64,000 nt of DNA from Klenkia sp. PcliD-1-E (GCF_024124375.1 NZ_JAMXRZ010000004.1:24230-88229), one strand, 5' to 3'; positions 18,891 through 28,204 are shown, counted from the first letter of the stretch. Made by a program: numbers and translations. The notes: a model not told the origin generated them from the letters alone.

Positions 18891-20647
18891 CACGGGACCC
18901 CGTGCGCATCGCCAACTGCTCCGGCTTCTACGGCGACCGGCTGGCCGCCGCCCTCGAGATGGTCGAGGGCGGGCCGATCGATGTCCTCACCGGCGACTAC
19001 CTGGCCGAGCTCACCATGCTCATCCTCTGGAAGGCCCGCCAGAAGGACCCCGGCGCCGGGTTCGCCCGCACCTTCCTCATCCAGCTCGAACAGGTGCTCG
19101 GCACCTGCCTGGACCGGGGCATCCGGATCGTCAGCAACGCCGGCGGGCTGAACCCGACCGGTCTGGCCGGGCAGATCGGTGCGCTGGCCGAGCGGCTCGG
19201 CCTGCACCCGGAGGTGGCCGCCGTGCACGGTGACGACCTGCTGCCCCGGGTGCCCCAGCTGCTCGCCGACGGCGTCGACCTCGCCCACCTCGACACCGGG
19301 CAGCGGCTGGCCGACGCCGGCGTCGAGCCCGTCTCGGCCAACGCCTACCTCGGGGGCTGGGGCATCGCCGAGGCGCTGGACGCCGGGGCCGACGTCGTGG
19401 TCACCGGCCGGGTCACCGACGCGGCGCTCGTGGTCGGGCCGGCGGCCTGGTGGCACGGCTGGGCCCGCGACGACTGGGACGCCCTGGCCGGTGCCGTCGT
19501 CGCCGGGCACGTCATCGAGTGCGGCCCGCAGGCGTGCGGGGGCAACTACGCCTTCCTCGACGAGGTGGTCGACCGCCGCTACCCCGGCTTCCCGATCGCC
19601 GAGGTCGCCGCGGACGGCTCCAGCGTGATCACCAAGCACGAGGGCACCGGCGGCCTCGTCTCGGTCGGCACCGTCACCGCCCAGCTGCTCTACGAGATCG
19701 ACTCCCCGGCGTACGCCAACCCCGACGTGGTCGCCGACTTCGCCAGCTGCCAGGTCACCCAGCAGGCCCCCGACCGGGTGCTGATCTCGGGCACCCGGGG
19801 GTCGGCACCCCCGGACCGGTTGAAGGTCGCGCTCAACCACCTCGGCGGCTACCGCAACACGATGACCCTGGTGCTCACCGGCCTCGACATCGAGGAGAAG
19901 GCGGCCTGGGCCGTCGACGAGCTGTTCGACATCCTCGGCGGGCGCGACTCGTTCGCCGAGACCGACGTGCAGCTGCTGCGCTTCGACAGCCCGGACGCCG
20001 CGCTGAACGCGCACGCCACCGCCCACCTGCGAATCACCGTGAAGGACCCCGACCGGAAGAAGGTCGGCCGCCGGTTCTCCGACGCCACGATGCAGCTGGC
20101 CCTGGGCGGCTACGCCGGCTTCCACACCACCACGCCGCCGTCGGCCGAGAGCGCCTACGGCGTGTACTGGCCGGCCCTGGTGCCACGCGACGCCGTCGAG
20201 CACGTCGTCGTCCTGCCCGACGGGACGTCGCGGGTCATCGCGGACCCACCGACCGGTCCGCTGCCCGTCGTCGAACCCGGCGACGGCGACGCGCAGCCGG
20301 CCGACGAGCCGACCCGGCGGGTCCCACTGGGACGGGTGGTCGGCGCGCGGTCGGGGGACAAGGGCGGCAACGCCAACGTCGGCCTCTGGGCCCGCGACGA
20401 CGCAGGCTGGGCCTGGCTGCGCGCCACGCTGACCACGGAGCGGTTCCGCGAGCTGCTGCCCGAGGCCGCCGGGCTCGCCGTCCGGCGGTACGAGCTGCCG
20501 CACCTGCGGGCGCTGAACCTGGTGGTCGTGGGCCTGCTCGGCGAGGGCGTCGCCTCGGCGACCCGGCCCGACCCGCAGGCCAAGGGGCTTGGGGAGTATC
20601 TGCGGTCCCGGATGGTCGAGGTCCCGGTCAGACTGCTCCAGTCATGA
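18887..20647 (+). CDS. AtuA-like protein (acyclic terpene utilization, DUF1446)
   Basis: 586 residues from ATG 18887. The N-terminal DUF1446 region has RIANCSGFYGDRLAAALEM, DVLTGDYLAELTM, SNAGGLNPTGLA, DVVVTGRVTDAAL, ECGPQACGGNY and KHEGTGGLVSV. A C-terminal domain carries GARSGDKGGNANVGLWARDD. This two-part layout is that of AtuA, needed in Pseudomonas for citronellol/geraniol use, whose exact reaction is still uncertain. Together with the geranyl/methylcrotonyl-type carboxylase and hydratase it argues for degradation of a methyl-branched acyl-CoA. Its stop overlaps the TetR start (ATGA). Confidence 0.85.
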   Translation: MTRDPVRIANCSGFYGDRLAAALEMVEGGPIDVLTGDYLAELTMLILWKARQKDPGAGFARTFLIQLEQVLGTCLDRGIRIVSNAGGLNPTGLAGQIGALAERLGLHPEVAAVHGDDLLPRVPQLLADGVDLAHLDTGQRLADAGVEPVSANAYLGGWGIAEALDAGADVVVTGRVTDAALVVGPAAWWHGWARDDWDALAGAVVAGHVIECGPQACGGNYAFLDEVVDRRYPGFPIAEVAADGSSVITKHEGTGGLVSVGTVTAQLLYEIDSPAYANPDVVADFASCQVTQQAPDRVLISGTRGSAPPDRLKVALNHLGGYRNTMTLVLTGLDIEEKAAWAVDELFDILGGRDSFAETDVQLLRFDSPDAALNAHATAHLRITVKDPDRKKVGRRFSDATMQLALGGYAGFHTTTPPSAESAYGVYWPALVPRDAVEHVVVLPDGTSRVIADPPTGPLPVVEPGDGDAQPADEPTRRVPLGRVVGARSGDKGGNANVGLWARDDAGWAWLRATLTTERFRELLPEAAGLAVRRYELPHLRALNLVVVGLLGEGVASATRPDPQAKGLGEYLRSRMVEVPVRLLQS

Positions 20648-21270
20648 CGACTGGTACTAGAGCGGTCCGCACCCGCGACCCCGACCGGCGCGACCGCATC
20701 CTGCGCGCCGCGGCCGACCTGCTCGCCGAACGCGGTTACCACGGCGTCTCCATGGCCGACATCGGCGGCGCCGCGGGCATCGTGGGCTCCGGGGTCTACC
20801 GGCACTTCGACAGCAAGGCCGCCGTCCTCGTCGCCCTGCTTGACGACGTCATGGACCGCCTGCAGCTCTCAGCCGATCTGGCTGCGACCTCCCAGAACCC
20901 TGTGGACCTCGTACTGCGAGATCTGGTCGGCGCTCAGGTGGCATTCGCGATCGATGACCGAGCCCTCCTCCGGTTGTACCTGCGAGAGGCACACAACCTT
21001 CCCGAGAACGATCAACGTCGACTACGCCGTCGCCAGCGTCGGTACCTCGAGGAGTGGATGCACGTCCTGCTCGAGCTGCGCCCGCAGCTCGACGACGGAG
21101 TCGCCCGTACCCTCGTCCACAGCGCATTCGGGTCCATCCAGTCGGTCGCCGCGCACCGCAGCGGCCTCCCGCGCCATCAAATGCACGAGCTCCTGGAATC
21201 AGTTGCGTTGGCGTGTCTGTTCGCCGACGACCCATCGACGGCGAACAACGAGACTTCAGCCCTGACCTGA
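20644..21270 (+). CDS. TetR-family regulator, mosaic base composition
   Basis: 208 residues, last gene of the coupled operon. HTH at about residues 15-60 (AAADLLAERGYHGVSMADIG, GIVGSGVYRHFDSKAAVL), then a helical effector domain. Up to about 20860 the codons end almost only in G or C like the operon. Beyond it CCT, GTA, CGA, GCA, CGT and CTA are common, so the DNA-binding and effector domains appear to have different histories. A stop-start ATGA overlap ties it to the AtuA gene. It probably autoregulates the operon; no operator was identified at 10520-10943. Confidence 0.8.
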   Translation: MTTGTRAVRTRDPDRRDRILRAAADLLAERGYHGVSMADIGGAAGIVGSGVYRHFDSKAAVLVALLDDVMDRLQLSADLAATSQNPVDLVLRDLVGAQVAFAIDDRALLRLYLREAHNLPENDQRRLRRRQRRYLEEWMHVLLELRPQLDDGVARTLVHSAFGSIQSVAAHRSGLPRHQMHELLESVALACLFADDPSTANNETSALT

Positions 21271-21489
21271 CCGCCAGTCTGCGGGTGATGATTCGGATCC
21301 TGGCGGTGCCGCAGGACAAGGAAGGCTGCACAGGTGGTGCGGATCTCCTCCTCGACCTCGCGAGAACACGACACCACTACCGCCGACCATCGTGCAATCC
21401 ATCGAGTGCACGAACGAGCCTCCCACCGTCGCTCCGGCTGGGAAGGCTTCAGCAACCAACTGGCCCCATCCGAGACAGATGTAGATCAT

Positions 21490-21518
21490 TTGTCAACAGC
21501 GCCTACACATGATGTACT
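21490..21518 (+). promoter_or_regulatory. Candidate promoter of the P450 fusion gene
   Basis: TTGTCA at 21490-21495, a 17-base spacer and TGTACT at 21513-21518 resemble a housekeeping -35/-10 pair. Transcription would begin near 21525, about 30 bases before ATG 21554 and its GGGAGGG ribosome site. The rest of the 21271-21553 gap shows no gene. Confidence 0.45.
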
Positions 21519-21553
21519 TCTGTCACCCGACGTCCATAGGGAGGGCGACAGTC

Positions 21554-23992
21554 ATGCGGTTCCTCGACAGGTTCGTCATGAAAGCCCAGTCCACCGTCCC
21601 GATGGGTCGGCAGGTCCAGGCCCTCCATGTCCTCGACAGGGCCAGGAAGCTGTTCACTCAGGATGACCAGCCCCGGTTCTCCGAGTCCGTCATCCCGGAT
21701 GTCTCGGAGCTCGGGCTGACCGAGATCGACGTCAGCAACCCGTTCTTGTGGCGGCAAGGGCAGTGGCACGGCTACTTCCGCCGTCTTCGCGACGAGGCGC
21801 CGGTTCACTTCAACTCCACCAGCGCCTTCGGCCCCTTCTGGTCGGTGACCCGCTACGACGACGTCGTGGCGGTCGACAAGGACTACGCGACGTTCTCAGC
21901 TGAGCCGCAGATCATCCTCGGAGCGCCACCCAGCGGTCTGGACATCGAGATGTTCATCGCCATGGACCCGCCGCGCCATGACCAGCAACGCGCCGCCGTG
22001 CAGGGCGTCGTCGCACCGGAGAACCTGGAGGAGATGGAAGGTCTGATTCGCGGGCGCGTCCAGGAGGTCCTCGATAGCCTACCTGTGGGACAGCCATTCG
22101 ACTGGGTCGACCGGGTCAGCGTCGAGCTGACCTCGCGGATGCTGGCCACTCTGCTCGACTTCCCCTACGCCGAACGACGCAAGCTGGTGGAGTGGACGGA
22201 CCTTGTGGCCACCAGCGCATCGGCCACCGGCGGCTCGAACAACACGAACGAGATCTACCGAGGGGCCGCCGAGATGGCCCGCGCCTTCAGCGCGCTCTGG
22301 CACGCCAAGGCCGCTCGTCTGCAGGCCGGCGAGTCGCCCGGCTATGACCTAATCACGCTCATGCAGCTTTCCGAGGACACGAAGGACCTGATCAACCGGC
22401 CGATGGAGTTCCTGGGCAACCTGGTCCTGCTCGTCGTGGGGGGCAACGACACGACGCGGAACTCGATGACCGGGGGGGTGTTGGCCCTCAACCAGTTTCC
22501 CGAGCAGTTCGACCGGCTTCGTGCCGACCCCCACCTGGTCACGAAGCTCGTCCACGAGATACTGCGGTGGCAGACACCCCTGGCCTACATGAGGCGCGTC
22601 GCGACACGCGACACCGTCGTCGGTGGCCAGTTCATCCGCAAAGGCGACAAGGTCGTCATGTGGTATGCCTCAGCCAACCGGGACGAGCGAATCTTCGAGG
22701 ACCCGGACGCCTTCGTCATCGACCGACCAAATGCCCGTCGCCACCTGGCCTTCGGCATCGGAACACATCGGTGCATGGGCAGTCGATTGGCCGAGATGCA
22801 ACTGCGGATCCTCTGGGAGGAGTTGCTCGCCCGGTTCGATGACATCGAGGTGCTGGCCGAGCCGGCGCGCGTGCAATCGAACTTCGTGCGCGGGTACAGC
22901 TCCATGTCGGTGGTGCTCACGCGCAAGGGCGAACGACGTCCCTCTCCGGGCCCTTACCGTGTGGGACAAGCAGCAGACCCCCAGCACCCATCGCGCACAC
23001 CGCGACACTCAAGCCCGGCCTCTCCGGACCGGCCCGGTCACGCCGAAGGCGACCGCCGCGAGCTGCAGGTGTTACACCGGCGCACCATCGCCCGCGACGT
23101 CGTCGAGCTCACCCTGGTCGACCCGTCAGGAGACCCCCTACCTGCCTGGACGCCCGGATCGCACGTCGAGCTGTTCCTCCGCCCCGGTCTGAGCCGGCAC
23201 TACTCCCTCTGCGGAAATCCTGCCAACACGTCGTCGTGGTCGGTCGCTGTCCTGCGTGAACCCGACGGTCGCGGCGGCTCGATCCACGTCCACGACGAAC
23301 TCGGCGCGGGGACCTCGCTCCAAGTCACAGGTCCAACGAACCGATTCCCGCTCGTCCCCGCATCGCGCTACCTCTTCATCGCCGGCGGCATCGGAATCAC
23401 CCCTATCCGGTCCATGGTGGCGGCCGCTCAAGCCGCAGGGATGGAGTGGAACCTCCTCTACGTCGGACGCTCGCGGGGTTCGATGGCCTTCCTGGACCAG
23501 CTCGACAGTAACGACCGGATCACCTGCTGGGCCACGGATGAGCACGGGCATCGGCCTGACCTGGGCGCGTTCGTCGGTGATCCAGAACCTGGTGCCTCCA
23601 TCTACTGCTGCGGTCCGGGCTCCCTGCTCGACGCAGTCGAACAAGCGTGCACGGCGTGGCCTGACGGGAGCCTGCACACCGAACGGTTCGCTGCTGCGGA
23701 GATTGCAGTTCCGGAGGCCGCGCTGGGCACTTTCGCAGTCGAGTGCGCCCGATCGGGGGTCACCGTCACAGTCCCCGACGGCACCACAATTTTCGACGCG
23801 GTCGGCGCGGCCGGCGTGGACGTGATCGGATCTTGCATGGAAGGCGTCTGCGGGACCTGCGAAGCCGACGTCCTGCTGGGTGTACCCGACCACCGGGACT
23901 CCGTGCTGTCCCGCCGGGAGAGGGAGCGCGGGGCCACACTCATGACCTGCGTCTCAAGGTCGCTCTCACCGACGCTCGTGCTCGACCTGTAG
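21554..23992 (+). CDS. Self-sufficient cytochrome P450 - ferredoxin reductase fusion
   Basis: 812 residues. The frame opens at 21509, but ATG 21554 follows GGGAGGG and the candidate promoter would not include earlier codons. P450 domain to about 440: I-helix GGNDTTRNS, LRWQTPLAYMRR, and the haem loop FGIGTHRCMG with Cys407. A low-complexity linker (PSPGPYRVGQ to PGHAEGD) leads to a phthalate-dioxygenase-reductase module: RHYSL flavin motif, GGIGITPI nucleotide motif, YCCGPGSLLDAVE. A C-terminal plant-type [2Fe-2S] domain has cysteines 761, 766, 769 and 799. The order equals P450RhF/CYP116B enzymes, so NAD(P)H should drive oxidation without separate partners. The haem domain resembles terpenoid P450s such as CYP111/CYP108; substrate is inferred only. 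Confidence 0.9.
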   Translation: MRFLDRFVMKAQSTVPMGRQVQALHVLDRARKLFTQDDQPRFSESVIPDVSELGLTEIDVSNPFLWRQGQWHGYFRRLRDEAPVHFNSTSAFGPFWSVTRYDDVVAVDKDYATFSAEPQIILGAPPSGLDIEMFIAMDPPRHDQQRAAVQGVVAPENLEEMEGLIRGRVQEVLDSLPVGQPFDWVDRVSVELTSRMLATLLDFPYAERRKLVEWTDLVATSASATGGSNNTNEIYRGAAEMARAFSALWHAKAARLQAGESPGYDLITLMQLSEDTKDLINRPMEFLGNLVLLVVGGNDTTRNSMTGGVLALNQFPEQFDRLRADPHLVTKLVHEILRWQTPLAYMRRVATRDTVVGGQFIRKGDKVVMWYASANRDERIFEDPDAFVIDRPNARRHLAFGIGTHRCMGSRLAEMQLRILWEELLARFDDIEVLAEPARVQSNFVRGYSSMSVVLTRKGERRPSPGPYRVGQAADPQHPSRTPRHSSPASPDRPGHAEGDRRELQVLHRRTIARDVVELTLVDPSGDPLPAWTPGSHVELFLRPGLSRHYSLCGNPANTSSWSVAVLREPDGRGGSIHVHDELGAGTSLQVTGPTNRFPLVPASRYLFIAGGIGITPIRSMVAAAQAAGMEWNLLYVGRSRGSMAFLDQLDSNDRITCWATDEHGHRPDLGAFVGDPEPGASIYCCGPGSLLDAVEQACTAWPDGSLHTERFAAAEIAVPEAALGTFAVECARSGVTVTVPDGTTIFDAVGAAGVDVIGSCMEGVCGTCEADVLLGVPDHRDSVLSRRERERGATLMTCVSRSLSPTLVLDL

Positions 23993-24556
23993 CGCCGCCC
24001 GCCCGAAGACCCGGCCCACCATCGAGATGCGGTCGACGGCTTCATCGACGCCGACGGTGGGCTGCAGCAAATGGCTCACCGTCAACCGCACCACAGAGTC
24101 GATGAGGGCGTCGGGCACTGCACCCCCCACCATCGACTGGATCAAGCCGATCGCGTGTCCAAGCACGACGTCAGGGTCCACGGTGACGAGCGCAAGAAGC
24201 CCGGAGTCGCGATCTGGTCGGAGGATCGACAGGACCAAAGCGTTGTCCCGGCCTCGCTCCAGGACCATACGCGCCGCAGCCGAGATGCCGTCCTCCACGC
24301 GCCCCGGATGAGCCTCGAACCCCTCCTGGACCCACCCGAGGAAGCGGGCCACCTCGTGGGCCACGACGGCCCTCCCGAGTGCCGCTCGGTCGCCCACGTC
24401 CTTGTACAGACCCTGGCGGGTCACGCCCGCCCGCCGCGCAACCGCTGTCATGCTGAGCCCGTCCCAGCCCCGCTCGGTGATGATTTCCACCGACGCGTCG
24501 AGCACCCGATGCAGACGCAGGAGACGCACTTCGGCGTTGAAATCGGACGCACTCAC
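23966..24556 (-). CDS. TetR-family regulator, convergent with the P450 gene
   Basis: 196 residues if started at GTG 24556, the first start in this frame that gives a normal TetR N-terminus (SASDFNAEVRLLRLHRVLDA). The open frame extends far upstream without family similarity. HTH at about residues 20-65: EIITERGWDGLSMTAVARRA and GVTRQGLYKDVGDRAAL. A helical C-terminal domain follows. Its 3' end overlaps the P450 3' end by 27 bases on the opposite strand. It is a plausible regulator of the P450 or of itself; a 12-bp palindrome at 24655-24666 lies about 100 bases upstream. Confidence 0.75.
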   Translation of the reverse strand: MSASDFNAEVRLLRLHRVLDASVEIITERGWDGLSMTAVARRAGVTRQGLYKDVGDRAALGRAVVAHEVARFLGWVQEGFEAHPGRVEDGISAAARMVLERGRDNALVLSILRPDRDSGLLALVTVDPDVVLGHAIGLIQSMVGGAVPDALIDSVVRLTVSHLLQPTVGVDEAVDRISMVGRVFGRAALQVEHERR

Positions 24557-25254
24557 AACTCCGAGCCTAGGCCCCCCTTTCGTGCGACCGCCGTACGCAG
24601 CAGGCTGGGCTGAGGCCGGGAGAGCGCACCGGGTGCAGGGGTACTGTTCTGGCTCCGGAGCTCCGGCTGCAGACTGAATCGCACCCGACGACGGCCGCAC
24701 CGGGATGCTGCTCGACGTTGAACAGGCCAGCGCACATCGGTTCTTCTCCCTCCCCCCGTAGTCGATTGCACCCGCGCATGGGTGAGCCCGATCTATGGTT
24801 CGCCCTGAGCAGCCCGGCGGCTGGAGTGGCAGGCCGCTGGCGGGGCCAGGTCGGCCGCGTAGGGCGGGGGCGGCTTCACGTGTCGGAATCACCCTCCTGA
24901 TGCGCGTCACGCGTCTGGCGGGGTACCTGTTCCCAGGGTGTGGCGTTCGGGCGCGACGGACCTCCGTCCCGCTGGACGCCGCAGCGGACGCACGTGGCGC
25001 GTCATCGCCGGTGCGCACAGATCGATGGCCACACTGCCGCGGGACTGCTGCACGTCCCGCGCGGCGCGAGCCGGATGAACATCTGGTGACGCCGGACGAC
25101 GGCCGACCCGGAGGGCTCCGGTCACCGGTTCTTCACCTGCTGCCCGCCTCGGTGTGGGTGCCGGTTCAGTCGCGCACCGCCTACTTCAGCCGGGCCCACC
25201 GCACCGGGTCGCGGGATCCGGGCGATGCCCCTTGTGCGCACGGGAGAAGACGAC
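24557..25254. other. Long intergenic region with a short palindrome
   Basis: 698 bases without a supported gene; frames open here have no motifs or ribosome sites. The perfect palindrome CCGGAGCTCCGG at 24655-24666 could be an operator for the TetR gene. The ABC operon promoter should lie toward the right end; only the GGGAGA ribosome site before GTG 25255 is recognisable. Base use switches from mixed to extreme G/C near 25225. Confidence 0.4.
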
Positions 25255-26397
25255 GTGAGGACCACCCTGGTACGGCCGGCGGCCGTGCTCTTCACCGCGG
25301 CGATGGCGCTGACGGCCTGCGGTTCGGACAGTTCGGGCAGCGGTGGCGGCGGGGACGCCGACGCCGCGTCGGCGACCTCGCTGGCCGACTTCGGCGACAT
25401 GGACGCCCTGGTGGCGGCCGCGCGGGCCGAGGGCACGCTGAACGTGATCGCGCTGCCGCCGGACTGGGCCAACTACGGCGAGATGCTCGACACCTTCTCG
25501 CAGAAGTACGGCATCGAGATCAACTCGGTGAACCCCGACGGCTCCAGCCAGGACGAGCTCAACGCGGTCACCAGCCAGCGGGGCCAGGACCGCGGTCCCG
25601 ACGTGCTGGACCTGGGCACCTCCTTCGCGCAGCAGGCAGCCGCCCAGGACCTGCTCGCCCCCTACCAGGTGGCCACCTGGGACGACATCCCCGACGACCA
25701 GAAGGAGGCCTCCGGCCTCTGGTACAACGACTACGGCGGCTACGTCTCGATCGGCTGCAATGCCTCGGTCGTGACCACCTGCCCGACCAGCTTCGAGGAG
25801 CTGCTCGACCCGCAGTACGCCGGCCAGGTCGCCCTCAACGGCAACCCGACCCAGGCCGCGGCCGCCTTCGGCGGCGTGTGGGCCGCGTCGCTGGCCAACG
25901 GCGGCAGCCTGGACGACATCGGCCCGGGCGTGGACTTCTTCCGCCAGGTCAAGGAGGCCGGGAACTTCAACCCGGTCGAGGTCACCCCGGCCACCATCCA
26001 GTCCGGGGAGACCCCGCTGGCCATCGACTGGGACTACCTCAACGCCGCGCTGACGTCCGACCTGGCCGACCAGGGCGTCACGTGGGAGGTCAACGTGCCC
26101 ACCGACGGCCTGTTCGGCGGCTACTACAGCCAGGCCATCAGCGCCTTCGCCCCGCACCCGGCCGCGGCGCGGCTGTGGCAGGAGTTCCTCTACAGCGACG
26201 AGGGCCAGAACATCTGGCTGGCCGGCGGCGCCCGCCCGGTCCGGCTGCCGGTGATGGAGCAGGCCGGCACCGCCGACGCCGAGTCCCTCGCCGCGCTGCC
26301 CGCCGTCGAGGGCACCGCGGAGTTCCCGACCCAGGAGCAGAACTCCGCTGCCCAGCAGGTCGTCGCCAGCCGGTGGAACACGGAGATCTCCGGCTGA
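25255..26397 (+). CDS. ABC transporter substrate-binding lipoprotein
   Basis: 380 residues from GTG 25255 with GGGAGA upstream. A basic N-terminus, hydrophobic stretch and lipobox LTACGSD near residue 20 mark a lipoprotein anchored outside the membrane, followed by a Gly/Ser linker. The body (ARAEGTLNVIALPPDWANYG, DVLDLGTSFAQQ, GLWYNDYGGY, SFEELLDPQYAGQV) is a type II periplasmic binding fold of the polyamine/iron/thiamine group. With two permeases and an ATPase downstream it forms a complete importer. The ligand is not deducible by eye. Confidence 0.85.
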   Translation: MRTTLVRPAAVLFTAAMALTACGSDSSGSGGGGDADAASATSLADFGDMDALVAAARAEGTLNVIALPPDWANYGEMLDTFSQKYGIEINSVNPDGSSQDELNAVTSQRGQDRGPDVLDLGTSFAQQAAAQDLLAPYQVATWDDIPDDQKEASGLWYNDYGGYVSIGCNASVVTTCPTSFEELLDPQYAGQVALNGNPTQAAAAFGGVWAASLANGGSLDDIGPGVDFFRQVKEAGNFNPVEVTPATIQSGETPLAIDWDYLNAALTSDLADQGVTWEVNVPTDGLFGGYYSQAISAFAPHPAAARLWQEFLYSDEGQNIWLAGGARPVRLPVMEQAGTADAESLAALPAVEGTAEFPTQEQNSAAQQVVASRWNTEISG

Positions 26398-27308
26398 GCA
26401 CCGACCTCGGCACCACCCCCCGCACGACCGCAGCGGTCCCCCGGCGCCCCCGGCGTCGGGGGGCCCTGCCCGCGGTGCTGGGCACCCTGCCGTTCTTCCT
26501 GCTCGTCGGGCTGGTGCTGCTGCTGCCCGTCGTCGTCCTCGCGGTCGAGGCGTTCCGGGTCACCGACCCGGTCACCTACGACGACGTCTGGTCCACCTCG
26601 GCGATCACCTCGGTCACCTCGGGCGCCTACGGCCGCGCCTACCTCGGCAGCCTGCAGCTGTCCCTGATCACCGCCGCGCTGGCGACCGTGCTCGGTCTCG
26701 GGCTGGCGGTCGCGATGCTGTCGGTCCGCCGCGGCCGGCTGCTGCGCCGGCTGCTGCTCACCGCGTCGGGGGTGCTGGCCAACTTCGGCGGCATCCCGCT
26801 GGCCTTCGCCTTCATCGCCGCGATCGGACAGCAGGGCATCCTCACCGCCCTGCTCGCCCACATCGGCATCACGGTGGGCACCTCGCTGTACTCCACCACC
26901 GGCCTGGCGCTGGTCTACCTCTACTTCCTGGTACCGCTCATGGTCCTGACGATCACCCCGGCCCTGGAGGGCCTGCGGCCGCAGTGGCGGGAGGCCTCCG
27001 ACGTCCTCGGCGGGTCGGGCTGGCAGTACTGGCGCCGCGTCGGCGGCCCCGTCCTGCTGCCCTCGGTGCTGGGGGCGTTCGTCCTGCTGTTCGCCTCGGC
27101 GTTCGCCGCCTACGCCACGGCCCGCGCGCTGGTCGGCAGCAGCATCCCGCTGGTCACCCTGCAGATCGCCGACGCGCTGTCCTCCAACGTCCTGGTCGGC
27201 TCGGAGGCGCAGGGCAAGGCACTGGCGCTGGGCATGGTCGTCCTGGTGGGTGCGGTGATGCTGGTCTACGGCTGGCTGCAGCGCCGGGCGAGCCGGTGGT
27301 CGGCGTGA
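26373..27308 (+). CDS. ABC transporter permease (PotB-like)
   Basis: About 311 residues from GTG 26373, which overlaps the binding-protein gene by 25 bases; GTG 26475 is a shorter alternative that loses the cytoplasmic leader. Six or so membrane segments are visible (for example PFFLLVGLVLLLPVVVLAV and GKALALGMVVLVGAVMLVYG). The cytoplasmic EAA loop reads EASDVLGGSGWQYWRRVGGP. This is a MetI-type permease of the polyamine/iron class that pairs with the next gene. Confidence 0.8.
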   Translation: MEHGDLRLSTDLGTTPRTTAAVPRRPRRRGALPAVLGTLPFFLLVGLVLLLPVVVLAVEAFRVTDPVTYDDVWSTSAITSVTSGAYGRAYLGSLQLSLITAALATVLGLGLAVAMLSVRRGRLLRRLLLTASGVLANFGGIPLAFAFIAAIGQQGILTALLAHIGITVGTSLYSTTGLALVYLYFLVPLMVLTITPALEGLRPQWREASDVLGGSGWQYWRRVGGPVLLPSVLGAFVLLFASAFAAYATARALVGSSIPLVTLQIADALSSNVLVGSEAQGKALALGMVVLVGAVMLVYGWLQRRASRWSA

Positions 27309-28204
27309 CCGCCGTCGACACCGCGGCCGGGCTCGGGGCGGCCGTCGCCGTCGACCCCGACCCGGCACCGGCCGGACGGCGGGCCCCGCGACGCCCCGGG
27401 TTCCGGGTAGCCCGGGCCTTGCTGTTCACCGTGCTCGGGCTGTACTTCCTGGCCCCGATCGCGGCGTCGGTGGCGTTCACCGTCCGGGACCGCGGCACCG
27501 GTGGGCTCACCGCCCGCTGGTACACCGGCATCCCCTCGGCCGACGGGTTCGCCGAGACCTTCGGCCGGTCGCTGGCCCTCGGCGCGCTCACCGTGGCGGG
27601 GACGCTGCTCCTGCTGCTGCCCACGGTCGTGCTGGTGGTGCTGCGGCTGCCGCGGCTGCGCCGCACGGTGGAGTTCCTCTGCCTGCTGCCACTGGTGCTG
27701 CCGCCGATCGCGCTGGTCGTCGGGGTGCGCAGCGTGCTGTCCTGGGCGCCCGACTACTTCTACGGCACCCCGCTGGCCGATGCGCTCTTCGCCCTCCAGG
27801 AGCCGGACCTGCCCTGGATCCTGGTGCTGGTCTACGTCGTGCTGGCGCTGCCGTTCGTGCACCGCGCCCTGGACGCCGGGGTGCGTGCGGTCGACCTGCG
27901 CACGCTGACCGAGGCCGCCCGCAACCTGGGCGCCTCGTGGCCGCGGGTGCTGCTCACCGTCGTCGTCCCCGCGCTGCGCACCGCGGTGCTCAACGCCGCC
28001 TTCCTCACCCTGGCCCTGGTGCTCGGCGAGTTCACCATCGCCTCGCTGCTGGGCTTCCGCACCTTCCCGACCTGGATCGTCGAGATCTCCGGCTCCTCAC
28101 CGCAGCTGTCGGTGTCGGTGTCGGTGCTCTCCCTGCTGCTCACCTGGGGGCTGCTCGTGCTCATCTCCGCCCTGGACCGCCGCCGCACCGGGACCGCGCC
28201 GTGA
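27305..28204 (+). CDS. ABC transporter permease (PotC-like)
   Basis: 299 residues from GTG 27305, GTGA overlap with the previous stop. Hydrophobic segments ALLFTVLGLYFLAPIAASV, LALGALTVAGTLLLLLPTVV and VSVSVLSLLLTWGLLVLISA and the EAA loop EAARNLGASWPRVLLTVVVP identify the second MetI-type permease. It heterodimerises with the preceding protein to form the translocation path. The stop overlaps the ATPase start (GTGA). Confidence 0.85.
   Translation: MTAVDTAAGLGAAVAVDPDPAPAGRRAPRRPGFRVARALLFTVLGLYFLAPIAASVAFTVRDRGTGGLTARWYTGIPSADGFAETFGRSLALGALTVAGTLLLLLPTVVLVVLRLPRLRRTVEFLCLLPLVLPPIALVVGVRSVLSWAPDYFYGTPLADALFALQEPDLPWILVLVYVVLALPFVHRALDAGVRAVDLRTLTEAARNLGASWPRVLLTVVVPALRTAVLNAAFLTLALVLGEFTIASLLGFRTFPTWIVEISGSSPQLSVSVSVLSLLLTWGLLVLISALDRRRTGTAP

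Noticed and set aside
16892..20503. A 1,203-codon open frame on the minus strand
   Set aside because: It lies opposite the carboxylase, hydratase, TIGR03084 and AtuA genes, is Gly/Arg/Val-rich without domains, and is produced by extreme GC in the real genes.
24557..25018. N-terminal extension of the TetR frame at 23966
   Set aside because: The first 154 codons carry no similarity and would precede a normal TetR N-terminus; the start at 24556 is more likely.
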